From: Adenophora triphylla var. japonica
Taxonomy: Eukaryota; Streptophyta; Magnoliopsida; Asterales; Campanulaceae
DNA: 64,000 bases
NCBI GenBank assembly: GCA_022495995.1
Contig: JAFEMH010002562.1
Coordinates: 248,001-312,000 of the forward strand
Direction of reading: 5' to 3'
Shown in pieces: positions 24,205-35,119 of this stretch. The notes under the pieces were generated by a model, which was given only the letters and a program-made list of their open reading frames with translations, did no database searches and was not told the DNA's origin. The position numbers were made by a program, and so were the translations under genes. Every line of letters starts with the position of its first letter. Positions within the stretch are counted from its first letter, which is position 1.

Positions 24205-24373
24205 GATTACAAAATAATTTGACAATTTTTGATTGGATATTACGTTTGCAGGCTTTAATATTCATTTTGTAAAATATCCAATCAGATCTTTTTTTTTTTT
24301 TTTACTCAAAACAAGTTGTAATTTTTATCAATCAGATCATCAGTGTGAGTGATTGTCAAATCATTTTGTAATC
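24205..24373. mobile_element. Small hairpin MITE (169 bp)
   Basis: Terminal inverted repeats GATTACAAAATAATTTGACAAT (24205-24226) and its inverse at 24352-24373 differ at one position. An inner inverted repeat GATTGGATATT/AATATCCAATC makes a second stem. Superfamily not assigned; no clear target duplication. Confidence 0.6.
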
Positions 24374-24608
24374 AAACAAAAGCCATAATAAGAAAAGCGC
24401 CACAAGAAGTCAAGAAGAAGGGAAAGTGGGTTGGAAAAGAAAGGAATCACGATAAACGTGGCCACTAACAACACAATGTCAGTTCAAGTTGGTGTGAAGT
24501 GAACCCACTAACAGCAACAATGTCTGTCTTAGTTCGCATGGGTTCTTATCAATGGGAACTTTGGGTGGGTGATAAATTTTGTACATTTTTTTCTCTTTTA
24601 AATAGATA

Positions 24609-24864
24609 TTCCCTCCGTTCCCGAAAAGCTTACTCGTTTATTGTTGAGAACACAAAATAAGTAATAATGTTATTAAAGTAGGAGTTGTGAGTGGGTAGGA
24701 GAGATTAATGAGTGGAAAAAATAGTAAATTTGAAAAGTGTTGTGTATGACAAGTGGATCCCATGAATAAAGAAGTATTAAAAAGTTTCCTTTTTAGGACA
24801 GTGTGACTTTAAAATGAGACGCCCAAAATAGTAAAATGGGTAAGATAATATGGAACGGAGGGAG
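24609..24864. mobile_element. Stowaway-type MITE (256 bp)
   Basis: Ends TTCCCTCCGTTCC and GGAACGGAGGGAG are inverted and flanked by TA on both sides (24607-24608 and 24865-24866), the Tc1/mariner target duplication. Confidence 0.85.
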
Positions 24865-25109
24865 TATGTTATTACAGGTTTAATAGGGTTTAAGGTTACA
24901 AAAAAGACAGAAAGTGACAATATTTTATTGGTTGCACTAATTGTGAACTCGTCACATTATAATTAATATCACCAGCAAAATTTTATTGTAAACCAAAATT
25001 TGTAACTCTTTTTTTGTAACTTTATTATTAACCTCTTTTCCTTATACCTCTTTGTTGATGTTTTCACCTTTTTTCTTGAGGTAAGACTTTATGTTTCCCT
25101 GTACTTTTT

Positions 25110-25830
25110 TGATGTTGCCAGGATCTTCCTCAACAGCAACCTCACCGTTGTAGTCTATTCTTGATATCTCCGGCTCCTTCTTCTTCGACTGATCTGCACA
25201 CCACAAACGTTAACTAAACCGGGGGCGGCTCCGGCGTAAGCCCCTCCGGCGTGAGGATAAGTGTTTGCTTGGAAGGAAGGTAAACAGTATTGAAGGTGAT
25301 TGTGTGTGAATCAATGGACATACCTTGAAATGAAGCTTTCCCCTCTTATTTATACTCCTCATCCTCGTGCCATGCATGTGACCTCCTCACATTTCATGCC
25401 TCCTGCCACGTGTCAACATATCATTGGTCCTTTATAAAGTAAACCCTTAACACGTGATCATCAATCCCAATGCATAACCGTCTAATGGGTCCCACTTGGT
25501 AGATATTTATATGCCGCCTCTGGTGAATATCAACTGGAATCCCTCTCTCGCCGGATAAGGTCGCTTACTATTATGTCTCGCCTTGCCATCATGTCTCGCA
25601 TTTAATCTTTATCGCCGGCTTTCCTCATAATATGTCGCCATTTACTATCTTGATTTCCCCCTTTCCTAAGGATACTAGCGGGATATTTCCTATCTCGCCT
25701 CCATATGATCTTCTTTGGGTCGCCTGTATTCTTATTTCTTTCTTGGGTCGTACCCCACTTTTGGGCCCACTGGCTGCTCTCTCGCTAATATATTTGGGCC
25801 AGGCCCAACTGCTATTCTTAGACAGCATCA
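25110..25830 (-). repeat. 3' LTR of the second Tat element
   Basis: Carries G-boxes CACGTG at 25407-25412 and 25451-25456. On minus these are upstream of TATAAATAAG (about 25345-25354). Near-identical to 37579-38299. Confidence 0.95.
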
Positions 25831-25841
25831 GAAGCCCCTAA
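25831..25841 (-). other. Polypurine tract of the second Tat element
   Basis: On minus, TTAGGGGCTTC directly precedes the 3' LTR. It shares TAGGGGCTTC with the first Tat element. Confidence 0.75.
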
Positions 25842-25956
25842 GTTTATGGCGAGATTCATTTATGGTCTCGCCAAAAACTTTATGCTTATTGCCTCCTGAT
25901 TCTCGCGACATATATATCCTTCTTCAAAAAGCTGCCATTGCAAATCCCTCTCCATA

Positions 25957-26085
25957 CACGTGTCCCTTAAGATTTAAACGAGCCGTCATTTGGAAATCGT
26001 GCCAAAATTGTGAGGGAAAATTCGAAAGTTTCTTTTTCCAAATGTCACGTCAATCATTTCCTTAAAACCCTCTCTCTTATAAATA
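25957..26085 (+). promoter_or_regulatory. Promoter of the antisense gene: G-box and TATA box
   Basis: CACGTG at 25957-25962 and TATAAATA at 26078-26085 face +, opposite to the element's own LTR promoter. A presumed 5' UTR follows, with a donor CAG/GTAACT near 26380 and an acceptor TTCTTCCAG near 26860 just before the first ATG of the coding region. The role is inferred from motif order. Confidence 0.55.
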
Positions 26086-26873
26086 CCTAAATCACCGCCC
26101 TCATTCCTCTTTCTTACCTTCTTCAACCTTGCTCAAGCATTCTTAACTCCGGCGAACCTAAGATTCCTTCCGACTGTTTTCCTTCATCTTTCACCGTTCA
26201 ACCACTGATTTTTTGCCCAAACTTGTTTCTTGGCCTCTATTCCTTTCATATTTACCCATTTTAGAAGTGATTTGGTGCATTATCCCTTAATCTCCAAGAT
26301 TCGACCATTGTCTCCGGCGTCTGTTCATCTTTCCCGGTGACGCTTCATCTTTTCCGACCAAGATTACATTTTCGATCAGGTAACTTTTCCAAAAACCCTT
26401 CGCATTCTTTAACCTTCACATTTTGATATTCCCCTTTTACCCATCTGTTTGAATTTTGTATTGCCTTTTATTCCCTAAAAATAATTTTCCCCACGTTGCC
26501 CCTCATGGCGAGATACAAGAACTGTGCCAAGGTAGTTAGATATGGTCGCCGTCGGGTTTCGTGCGACTTTTATAGACGTCGCGAACTACTTGGGCGAGAT
26601 TGCCCAAGGCCGACATAGTTAGGTTTTTAGTTGAACACTGGGTGGATCCTTCATCGATTGACTCCTCAATTCCAAGGCCATTTTTTCCTTCCTCTATCGC
26701 CCCTATGTCGCACATTTTTCCTTCTAGCAATCAATTGGTTCGATTTATCAAAGATAAATATAACCCCCTTAAGCGACTCATCTCAATCCCACCGCATCGC
26801 CGATCCTTTTTCCAAACGTAGAACACATTATAAATCAATCCTTTCTTCTTCTTCTTCCAGTGAATTCTCGCGA

Positions 26874-29652
26874 CATGGCCGGTCAAGCAACTTCTTCTCC
26901 GCACGGCTTCCAACAATCCTCCTCCCACCGGGTTCAAAATCTCGCTCTTCAAGAAGGTACATTCTTTACTAATCCCGCGCATGCCGAGGCGGGATCTTCC
27001 CTTGCTCCCGACACGGACTCCCCGATTCCCAACCCTATTACCGACCGGCATAGAACCTACCACATTGATAGCTCGGCATATCGCATTTCGACTATCGTGA
27101 GATCTCTCTTGCCCACTTAAGAGAAATGAGGGAGGGCATAGTGATCTTTCCTTCTCAACTAAAAGCCGGTCTTAGGATCCCCTTTGATCCTTTTCTTTGT
27201 GAATTCCCGTACAAAGCCCAAGCCATGATAACGTAAATCCATCCAAATGCCATAAGGATAATAACTTCTTTCATCACCATTTGTCGCTCTCTCGCGAAAA
27301 GAACCCACAAATACAGCCTCTCATTTCTTTGTTCACTGGATACAAACAAACCAACCAACTTTCCAACGACACCATAGAAACCCGCCTTTCCCTCCAATAC
27401 CATAGGGTCCCAAGATCCTTACTTCCACCGCTCTACCAAAGTTCATGATTGGATGGATGATCCTCTCTTTGTCGTTTCTCGCGTTGGATGGTCTCATCCC
27501 GCTGACCTTCACCCTATCAATCCCCAAATTGCATCTAAGGAAGCTTCTACTATTGGCGACTCTGCCCTTTGTGACGACATTCGCTCTTTGCTTGTTTTAC
27601 CCGAGAACTTCGTCGCCAATACTCCCAACCTCTTATTTCTTGGAGAGGTATTCTCATGGGATAGAGAATTATTAGATTAAGTTGGTCTTCGACAACTTGC
27701 CTAGGGTTCAACCCCGAGTGCCAATAAGCCATGTCTTCTTTGACGGATGGGAGCGACACTCGGGCAACAAATATGCCCATGAATGCTAATCCCGCAAAGG
27801 CTCGCGTCATTGCACCGCCATGAATACTGCTCTTTGTATGTTTCCTTTTTAACCTTATCTTTTCTTTACTTTGACTCACACTTGAATTGCTTTAACTCTT
27901 GACTTCCTCTTGACTTCTTTTTATTTGATTTCAGACCATCGAGCCAAATCAATGGACAGTCGTCAGGCCGCCAATCTGGAGACGGACAAAAGACGGAAAC
28001 AACTGAGCAATGCTCGCGGTGTTGCCCTTGCTCTTCTTACTGAAAACCTCCCTTTACCCATCTCTCGCGATGGAAAAGATACTGATGAGATCGCTCTGGA
28101 AAGAGCCCAAAACACGGCTAAAAACAGAGCCAGGCCTACAAACCAAGCGGCACGAGCTAAGCGACAAAAAAGAGTCGCTTCTGTAACAACCACTGTCGCT
28201 CCATCTCCTCAGGTAAATATCTCGCCAAACCCTATCATTGATTCAGATCCTCTATCCACAGAAATTGATCTCCCGCCAACTTCTATTTTGCCAACCACTG
28301 AAAACAATGCTCCATCAACTGTTGCTCCGTCCACCGATGTCGCACCCGCGACTGAAAATATCGAAATTTTTATCTCCGATCCTGTCCCACCTAATTCTCC
28401 TTTTTTGGAAACTAACAATACTGAGCCCCAGCAATCTGAAATCCCTCCCTCTCGCGAGACGGAAATTTGCGACTTAACCATCATGTCTAGCTCTACTTCA
28501 ACTCCTCCTGTTCCTAGCACTTCTTCTGCTCTTCCCTCTCCAAGTTGGCTGCAAGAAAACTTCTCTAAGCCTCTTGATTTTGTTGGGCTTTATGAACTTA
28601 GCAAAGAAGTTGCCAAAGTCCCCCGCATAAAGGGGTTGATTGAAGAAACTAGGAGTGCGGAAGAGTATATGCTTGGTAGCTCGGCCTTAATTAGAGCTAG
28701 TGACGAAACACAAGTTCAAAATGTTGCCCAAATGGATTCTGCTCATGCCGCCTGCCAGGCTGGTTTCTATTTCTCATTGGTTAGTTTTTCTTTTCTTCCT
28801 TACCTTATCTTAACTTTATTCTCAACTGCTTTCTAACTTTTAATTGTTACCTTTTCCCAGTTAGGATCTTCTATCACAGGCATTAGTGAAGCAAACACTC
28901 GCCTGGAAAATGAGTCGGCCAGATTGAAACGCGACAAAGATGTCTTGAAGGGCAGGCTTACGAGGCGAGATGCTACAATTAAGAACTTGGAGAAAGAGCG
29001 AGACAAGCTGAAAACTGATCTGAAAACTTCCCAAGATCAGCTCGATCATACTCTTTCTGACCTCAATACCGCTACCTCTAAGATCGCCGCGGCTACCACT
29101 GAGCTTGAAACCGCTAAAGAAAATGCCGCCAAGCTGAGAAGCGAGAATGACTTATTGAAGGAAACTCATGCGGCTGATACTCGATCTCTACAAGACGAGA
29201 TTGCTAAGCTGAAAGAGGAGCTGACTGGGAGGAATGCCGAGATTATTGCTCTGAATGCTGATGTGGCTCAGCTAACTGACGACATTGCTGATATTGGGAA
29301 CCAAACGTCCCTTCAAGTTATGCGAGCTGCAGCGGCTGATATCAACGACATTCCTGCCATCACAATGGAAAAACTTGCACACTGGGGCTCAGAGCCAATT
29401 TTTAGCGAAGTGTGTCGCCGCGGTCATTTCATGGTTCCTTATACTCCTGAAGAGCTCAAAGATCTCGCCGACGAAGATGCATTGCTGGGTAAGTCGCCAT
29501 GGAGACCTCCCCCTGTTCAAGTTCCCAACGCCATTGCTTTGTGGGATAATCTTCTCGAACATAAGCACAAGCAATTAGATGATGCCAAAACTCGCGCCTT
29601 AGCGACCTCAAGCTCTGGTCAAGTCATTCCGCCGACTGAACCCACTGTCTGA
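26874..29652 (+). pseudogene. Antisense gene of the second Tat element: putative gypsy-type transposon domain plus coiled coil
   Basis: The gene runs on +, opposite to gag-pol. The first coding exon starts MAGQATSSPHG (26874). After a frame change near 27117 comes a block LKAGLRIPFDPFLCEFPY...IHPNAIRIITSF (about 27150-27270). This matches the pattern of the Pfam family 'putative gypsy type transposon' (PF04195 as I recall it). In-frame stops at about 27236 (TAA), 27386 (TAG) and 27820 (TGA) break it. A later exon (about 27936-28776) follows acceptor GATTTCAG; it is basic, then Pro/Ser/Thr-rich. The last exon (28861-29652, acceptor TTTTCCCAG) is a long heptad coiled coil (KEERDKLKTDL, LRSENDLLKE) ending TGA at 29650. 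It is probably a retroelement accessory protein of unknown function. Splice sites are intact. Confidence 0.7.
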
Positions 29653-30200
29653 TCTATCTCTTCTTTGATACTTAACTTTCTTTTTGAACAATTTTTGTAG
29701 CTTGCCTTGGTGGCTAAACAATTTATTCTCTTTTCCTTTTGGGGCCTGCGTGCCTTTTGAACATTGTACATTTGCAGCCTTTGTGCTTGCCCCCTTTACT
29801 TTTATGCTTTACTTGTCTCGTCACTTATTGTTTTGATAGTTTATCAAAAATCTCTTTTGCATGACAGGTACCCTACACATATACTCCCATCGAAAAAATG
29901 AAGTCGTCTTTAGGCGACTTTACTTATAATGCATATTGCGCGACTCATCTTGTCGCTGGCTCTAACCCTTTCTTAATTCTCCTTTGCTTCATACTTAAAA
30001 TTATTTCCTTCTTTTTGCCTTATCTTTCCTTTATTATTTCAGCGAGAGAATGATATCTTTCATAGCGACTTATGTTTATGCTCTTAATGCGAGATAAACC
30101 TTTTCCTCATTCATAATTCAGAAACTTTCATTTTTATAAGCCTTACTCTTACATTTTTCATCATCCATAAATTGACTCGCATCATTTATCACGACTTATA
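29653..30200. other. Spacer of the second Tat element, 3' side of the antisense gene
   Basis: AT-rich, no gene. It holds the first copy of a repeated segment with a stem-loop: AAGTCG-TCTTTAGG-CGACTT at 29901-29920, inside a roughly 48-bp unit (29875-29922) that recurs at 30561-30608. Confidence 0.6.
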
Positions 30201-30208
30201 TTGACTCG

Positions 30209-30480
30209 CAACATTTATAGTCTGCCGACTTTCAACATTTATAGTCCGTCGACTTTCAACATTTATAGTCCGTCGACTTTCAACATTTATAGTCCGTCGA
30301 CTTTCAACATTTATAGTCCGTCGACTTTCAACATTTATAGTCCGTCGACTTTCAACATTTATAGTCCGTCGACTTTCAACATTTATAGTCCGTCGACTTT
30401 CAACATTTATAGTCCGTCGACTTTCAACATTTATAGTCCGTCGACTTTCAACATTTATAGTCCGTCGACTTTCAACATTT
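30209..30480. repeat. 24-bp tandem array, about 11 copies
   Basis: The unit TTTATAGTCCGTCGACTTTC plus AACA is repeated head to tail with near-perfect identity; the first unit varies (TCTGCC for TCCGTC). Each unit contains the palindrome GTCGAC. Because 24 is a multiple of 3 it creates a fake open frame. It lies in the hypervariable 3' spacer where Tat elements are known to carry tandem repeats. Confidence 0.95.
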
Positions 30481-30586
30481 ATTTCAATAATTCATCAATT
30501 ATTGTTTTGATAATTCATCAAAAACTCTTTGCCTTCTTACCTTTAGCGAGATATCACCATACACATATACTCCCATCGAAAAAGTG

Positions 30587-30606
30587 AAGTTGTCTTTAGG
30601 CAACTT
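30587..30606. other. Second copy of the covarying stem-loop
   Basis: AAGTTG-TCTTTAGG-CAACTT. Relative to 29901-29920 the stem pair C-G has become T-A on both sides, so pairing is preserved. Confidence 0.6.
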
Positions 30607-30859
30607 TACTCTTAAGCGATTTATCTAACATGTTATTGGCGACTAATCATACATGACTATAAAATTTAATCCATGCAAGACACATACGAGGAATAAAATT
30701 TCATATTTTCATTGTATTAAAACAAGTTCAAAGTAGACATCTTCTATTGGAATCATAAAACATATGGCTTTCCTTCATGATTAAAAAGTTCGTAGATTCA
30801 TCAAAATGAATATGAAAAAACCTTCATAAGAATGAAATAAGTAAGTTACCCTCATTACT

Positions 30860-31400
30860 TCAATGGTAATATTTCTTTAAATGATCAACATTCCATGCAT
30901 TCGGGACATCTTTGCCGCCTTCTTCTTTCAAGTGATAAGTCCCTTCTCGCACAATCTTAGCGATTTGGAAGGGACCTTCCCATTTCGGATCTAGCTTGGC
31001 AAATCCCGCTGTTGCGCCTTTAACTTCACGGCTTCTCAACACCCAATCTCCTACATTGAATGACCTCTTCTTTACTCGCTTGTCGTGTTGTGCCTTCATC
31101 CTCTGTTTGTAATTTATCATCCTCATTCTCGCCCTAAGCCTCTTCTCATCAATCAGGTCTAGCTCGAAGCACCTTCTGTCGCCATTCATTATCTCGTCAT
31201 AATAAGTCACTCTATGGGTAGGCAAACCCATCTCGGCCGGAGCCATTGCTTCGAGCCGTAGGTTAAAGCGAAAGCGATCTCACCGATTGATCCCTTCACT
31301 TTGCGTTCTAACATACCATAAAGGCGTGGACAACTCTTCCAACCAAGCTCCTCCTCTCTTCTCTAAGTTCTTACACAAAATCTCCCAGTAACTTGCTTGT
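30860..31400 (-). pseudogene. Integrase C-terminal part of the second Tat element, frame-broken from pol
   Basis: 30860-31246 is open on minus and encodes the integrase C-terminal segment (PTHRVTYYDE, VGDWVLRSREVKGATAGF, KLDPKWEGPFQI, ending WNVDHLKKYYH), the usual Tat pol terminus. The stretch 31247-31450, which should join it to the integrase core, is rearranged by small indels, so the catalytic glutamate region is damaged. The MAPAEMG start is simply the first start codon in frame, not a real gene start. Confidence 0.8.
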
Positions 31401-34400
31401 TAGCAAAGCCTTCTACTTGTCTCTGTTGCATTGCGGCCTATACACTGCATGGATTGCCAATGCTTGATATTCAAATTCTCGCAAAAACCGTGAAACTTTT
31501 TTCTAAATTGCGGCCCGTGATCAGAAATGATTGCCCGCGGCATTCCATGGCGACATAGGATTTCCTCCGTTACAAATCTGATAATCTGGTCTTCAGTGGT
31601 AGAAGTTAATGCCCTTGCCTCTGTCCATTTAGTGAAATAATCAACAGCTACCACCACCATCTGTGCTCCTCCTTTGGCCTTGGGGAAAGGTCCTATAAGG
31701 TCTATCCCCCACATATCAAAGGGCCACGCTGCTATAATTGGGGTCTGCTCAGTCGCTGGCTGCCTAGGAATGTTAGCATGTCGCTGGCACTGATCACATC
31801 TCCTCACATATTCCTCCGCATCTTTCTTCAATGTCGGCCAGTAATATCCAAGGAACATGATTTTACTAGCCAAAGTTCTTGCCCCTGGATGGCCTCCGCA
31901 AACGCCTTCATGTACCTCGAATAATACATTGTCCACCTTTCCTGGCTCCACGCATCTCATCAACGGTCGCGAGAAAGACTTGCGGTATAAGATCCCATCC
32001 TGTACAGTAAACCTTGGCGACATTTTTCTAACAATCTTCGCCCTATCCTCTTCTTGAGGCAGCTCTTCCCTTTCCAAATAGTCTTTCATTTCGCATACCC
32101 AATCTTTTTCTCCCGCTTCAATCTCCATTATGAGCGGCCTTTCAAATGCCGGCTCTTCAATAAATTCCACTACCACCTTCTTGGGCAACTCCTCTATTTT
32201 GTCACAAGCGGCCTTGCTCAACATGTCGGCTCGCTCATTTTTCTCCCTATCAATCTGCACCAGTTCCCAATAATCAAAGCTCTGCAAAATCTGTCTTACC
32301 ATTTCACAATATTTTGCCAAGATTGTACTCACTACTCCGTATCTACCCTTGACTTGGTTGACAATCAACTGAGAATCAGAATGGGCAACTATTTGCTTTA
32401 CCCCAATATCTCGGCATAGCTCCAATCCCGCCACCAACGCCTCATATTCTGCCTGGTTGTTTGTCATATTAAACTTAAACCTCAGGGCCTTCTCGTACAT
32501 GCAATCCTTTTCTGGCGAACTTAATGAAATCCCAGCTCCTCCTTTGTCTTTAGCTGAGGATCCATCAACAAACAGTTCCCAACATCCTTCTGGTCTTTCT
32601 CGTTCCTCTTCTATCTCAGGGTCCTGCGACATAGCCTTCCTTTTCTTGGCCCCTTGAGTCTCTACCTCCTCCCTTTCATATGTAAATGAAGTTTCAAGAA
32701 TAAAGTCCGCCAAAGCCTGCGCCTTAATCGCCTTTCTTGCCTCAAACCGAATATCAAACTCCGTTAATTCAATCGACCATTTTAAAAGCCTTCCCGCTGA
32801 GTCAGGCTGTTGTAAAATCTTCCTCAAGGGCGCGTTAGTCAACACAGTAACAGGATGAGATAGAAAATAAGCCCTTAACTTCCGCGTCGCAATCACCAAA
32901 GCATAGGCCAACTTTTCAGCATTAAAGTATCTCGCCTCTACTTCACTTAATGCCTTGGAAACATAATACACCGGCTTTTGCATGCCACCATCCTCCTTTA
33001 TCAATACCGCTGCCACTGCCAAATCAGAAGCCGCCAAATAGACATATAACTGGTCTCCTTCTTCTGGGTTACACAGGATGGGCGGCTTTCCCAAATACTC
33101 CTTTACTTTCTGAAACGCTTCTTCGCATTTTGCATCCCAAGAAAACTTTTGATCTCCTTTTAATACTTTGAAGAACGGCAAACATTTCTCAGCCGACCGC
33201 GACACAAATCGTCCCAGAGCTATCACCCTACCATTTAACCTCTGAATTTCTTGAATGGTCTTGGGCGACTTCATATCAATTAACGCCTGGATCTTCTCCG
33301 GATTTGCCTCTATCCCGCGGCGATTTACCAGAAAACCCAAAAACTTTCCCGCCGTAACTCCAAAGGTGCACTTACTTGGATTAAGCTTCATGGAATTCTT
33401 TCTCAAATTCTCAAAAGTCTCCGTCAGATCCGCCAAATGATCCTCCCCCTTGGTTTTGATTACCATATCGTCAATATAAGCTTCGACATTCCTTCCAATC
33501 TGCGATTTAAAAATCTTGTTGACCATCCTTTGGTATGTCGCCCCAGCATTCTTCAAGCCGAAAGGCATCATTTTATAGCAAAAATTTCCAAGGGGAGTTC
33601 TGAAAGCTGTTTTAGCCTTGTCCTCTTCAAGCATCTTGATCTGATGATACCCTGAGTAAGCATCAATAAAACTAAACACCTTGTGTCCCGCAATAGAGTC
33701 CACCAATCTATCAATCTTTGGCAAAGGATAACAATCCTTGGGACATGCCGTATTCAGATCTGTGAAGTCTATGCACATCCTCCACTTTTTGTTTGCCTTC
33801 AACACCATGACTGGGCAAGCTAGCCAAACTGGATAAGTGATTTCTTCAATAATTCCCGCCTTTAATAACTTCTCCACTTCTCCAATCACCGCTTTCTCCT
33901 TTTCCGCCGACAGGTATCTCACCTTCTGCTTAAAAGGTTCTACATTTGGATCAGAGTTTAAACAATGTAAGGCGACCTTCTCATCAACTCCGCACATATC
34001 CTCAGGTTTCCAAGCAAATACATCAATGTTATCTCGCAAAAAATCAATCAGCATATCTCGCTCATCCCTCTTCAATTGTTTCCCAATTTTAACTTTCTGC
34101 TCTGGGTATTCATCATTCACAATCACTTCTTCCAATTCTTCGGCCGCCTGGATATCAGGCTCATCCCGTATTTGCAATGTATCTACTTCCATCTCAGCCG
34201 CCTTCCTCCGATCAACACATTTCTTTATCTTCTTACCGCTACTTTCCCCCTTATCTCTCCCGGCAAGCGACATGCTCTCAGGGGTGTCCATCATGATCTC
34301 TTCATCACATTCTTCACTATCCGAATCTACTATCTCTTCAATGAGGGGCTCCTTCATTTTGACAAATTCAGCAGACCTAGACCATGCCATCTCAGCTTGC

Positions 34401-35119
34401 ATCACCATTAGCTCCATCAAATTTCCTTCTGATTTTCCCTCCACCATCTCTGTATCTCGCTCCTCATTTCTTTCTCGCACAACTTCATCTTCCGCCTTTT
34501 CTTCAATAACAATGATCGCCGACTTATTCTTCATGCTTTCAGTTTCCTCCCAGTTCTCACACCCTCCTAAGTCGGTGATCATGTTAATTCTCGCATCTCG
34601 CACCACCATAGCTGTGGAGAGTGAACTTGTGCTAGCTCTTGCCGCCGTTTGCATCTCAATCTTCTTTTGAATCACCTCCTTAACTTCACTCTTCAAGCAA
34701 GCAATCCCTTTTGAAGTAGGGAATTTGACTCGCTGATGCGGGATAGAAACCACCATTTCAAAAGACTGCATAAAGGGGATACCTACAATAGCGTTGTATG
34801 GCGACACCAAATCAATAACCATAAATTCCACGGTGCGAGTTCTCACCTTCTCATCTTCTCCTACCTCTACCGCCAAAGAAATCGTCCCCTTAACCCGCAC
34901 AGTGTGGTTTGTAAATCCTTCCAAAAAACCCTTATACGGCACCAAATTGGCCTCTGTATATCGCATCTTTTTAAAGGCATCATAATAGAGAATATTTCGG
35001 CTTGCTCCAGAATCTACCAAAACCCGATGCAAAATACTGTTCCCCGGGGCGATTGAGATTACAATCGGTTGGCATCCATGACTCGGCGTTAGAGCAACTC
35101 TCGCCTTGAAAAACTGATC
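31400..35119 (-). CDS. Pol polyprotein of the second Tat element (protease, RT, dual RNase H, integrase core)
   Basis: A single open frame of more than 1200 codons on minus, open upstream at least to 35119. Aspartic protease: VLVDSGASRN (about 35020). RT: MVLKANKKWRMCIDFTDLN near 33780, MPFGLKNAG near 33560, catalytic YIDDMVIKTKG near 33470. First RNase H about 33150-32740 (YFNAEKLAYALV, LLKWSIELTEF); second archaeal-like RNase H about 32570-32200 (WELFVDGSSAKD, AHSDSQLIVNQ). Integrase: HHCC finger ending CDQCQRHANIP (about 31780) and DDE core with WGIDLIGPFP (31700) and ISDHGPQF (31525). The frame then diverges at about 31450, before the last catalytic residue. Host tRNA primes its synthesis. 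Gag lies upstream in another frame. Confidence 0.93.
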   Translation of the reverse strand, partial: DQFFKARVALTPSHGCQPIVISIAPGNSILHRVLVDSGASRNILYYDAFKKMRYTEANLVPYKGFLEGFTNHTVRVKGTISLAVEVGEDEKVRTRTVEFMVIDLVSPYNAIVGIPFMQSFEMVVSIPHQRVKFPTSKGIACLKSEVKEVIQKKIEMQTAARASTSSLSTAMVVRDARINMITDLGGCENWEETESMKNKSAIIVIEEKAEDEVVRERNEERDTEMVEGKSEGNLMELMVMQAEMAWSRSAEFVKMKEPLIEEIVDSDSEECDEEIMMDTPESMSLAGRDKGESSGKKIKKCVDRRKAAEMEVDTLQIRDEPDIQAAEELEEVIVNDEYPEQKVKIGKQLKRDERDMLIDFLRDNIDVFAWKPEDMCGVDEKVALHCLNSDPNVEPFKQKVRYLSAEKEKAVIGEVEKLLKAGIIEEITYPVWLACPVMVLKANKKWRMCIDFTDLNTACPKDCYPLPKIDRLVDSIAGHKVFSFIDAYSGYHQIKMLEEDKAKTAFRTPLGNFCYKMMPFGLKNAGATYQRMVNKIFKSQIGRNVEAYIDDMVIKTKGEDHLADLTETFENLRKNSMKLNPSKCTFGVTAGKFLGFLVNRRGIEANPEKIQALIDMKSPKTIQEIQRLNGRVIALGRFVSRSAEKCLPFFKVLKGDQKFSWDAKCEEAFQKVKEYLGKPPILCNPEEGDQLYVYLAASDLAVAAVLIKEDGGMQKPVYYVSKALSEVEARYFNAEKLAYALVIATRKLRAYFLSHPVTVLTNAPLRKILQQPDSAGRLLKWSIELTEFDIRFEARKAIKAQALADFILETSFTYEREEVETQGAKKRKAMSQDPEIEEERERPEGCWELFVDGSSAKDKGGAGISLSSPEKDCMYEKALRFKFNMTNNQAEYEALVAGLELCRDIGVKQIVAHSDSQLIVNQVKGRYGVVSTILAKYCEMVRQILQSFDYWELVQIDREKNERADMLSKAACDKIEELPKKVVVEFIEEPAFERPLIMEIEAGEKDWVCEMKDYLEREELPQEEDRAKIVRKMSPRFTVQDGILYRKSFSRPLMRCVEPGKVDNVLFEVHEGVCGGHPGARTLASKIMFLGYYWPTLKKDAEEYVRRCDQCQRHANIPRQPATEQTPIIAAWPFDMWGIDLIGPFPKAKGGAQMVVVAVDYFTKWTEARALTSTTEDQIIRFVTEEILCRHGMPRAIISDHGPQFRKKFHGFCENLNIKHWQSMQCIGRNATETSRRLC

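Noticed and set aside
27910..29652. Host coiled-coil gene
   Set aside because: It lies wholly inside the Tat element, antisense to gag-pol, in the position of known extra frames.
17501..30480. CRISPR-like arrays (28-bp and 24-bp repeats)
   Set aside because: Units are directly adjacent without unique spacers, and the DNA is plant nuclear retroelement sequence.
30201..30587. 128-codon frame made of an eight-residue repeat
   Set aside because: It arises because the 24-bp tandem unit is a multiple of three; no start context or domain.
33837..34670. Long + strand frame (277 codons) opposite Tat pol
   Set aside because: It is the antisense shadow of an intact pol frame; Ser/Phe-rich, with no domain or splice context.
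35089..35119. Programmed gag-pol frameshift
   Set aside because: An overlap exists, but no slippery site or pseudoknot could be identified and another frameshift nearby is plainly a lesion.
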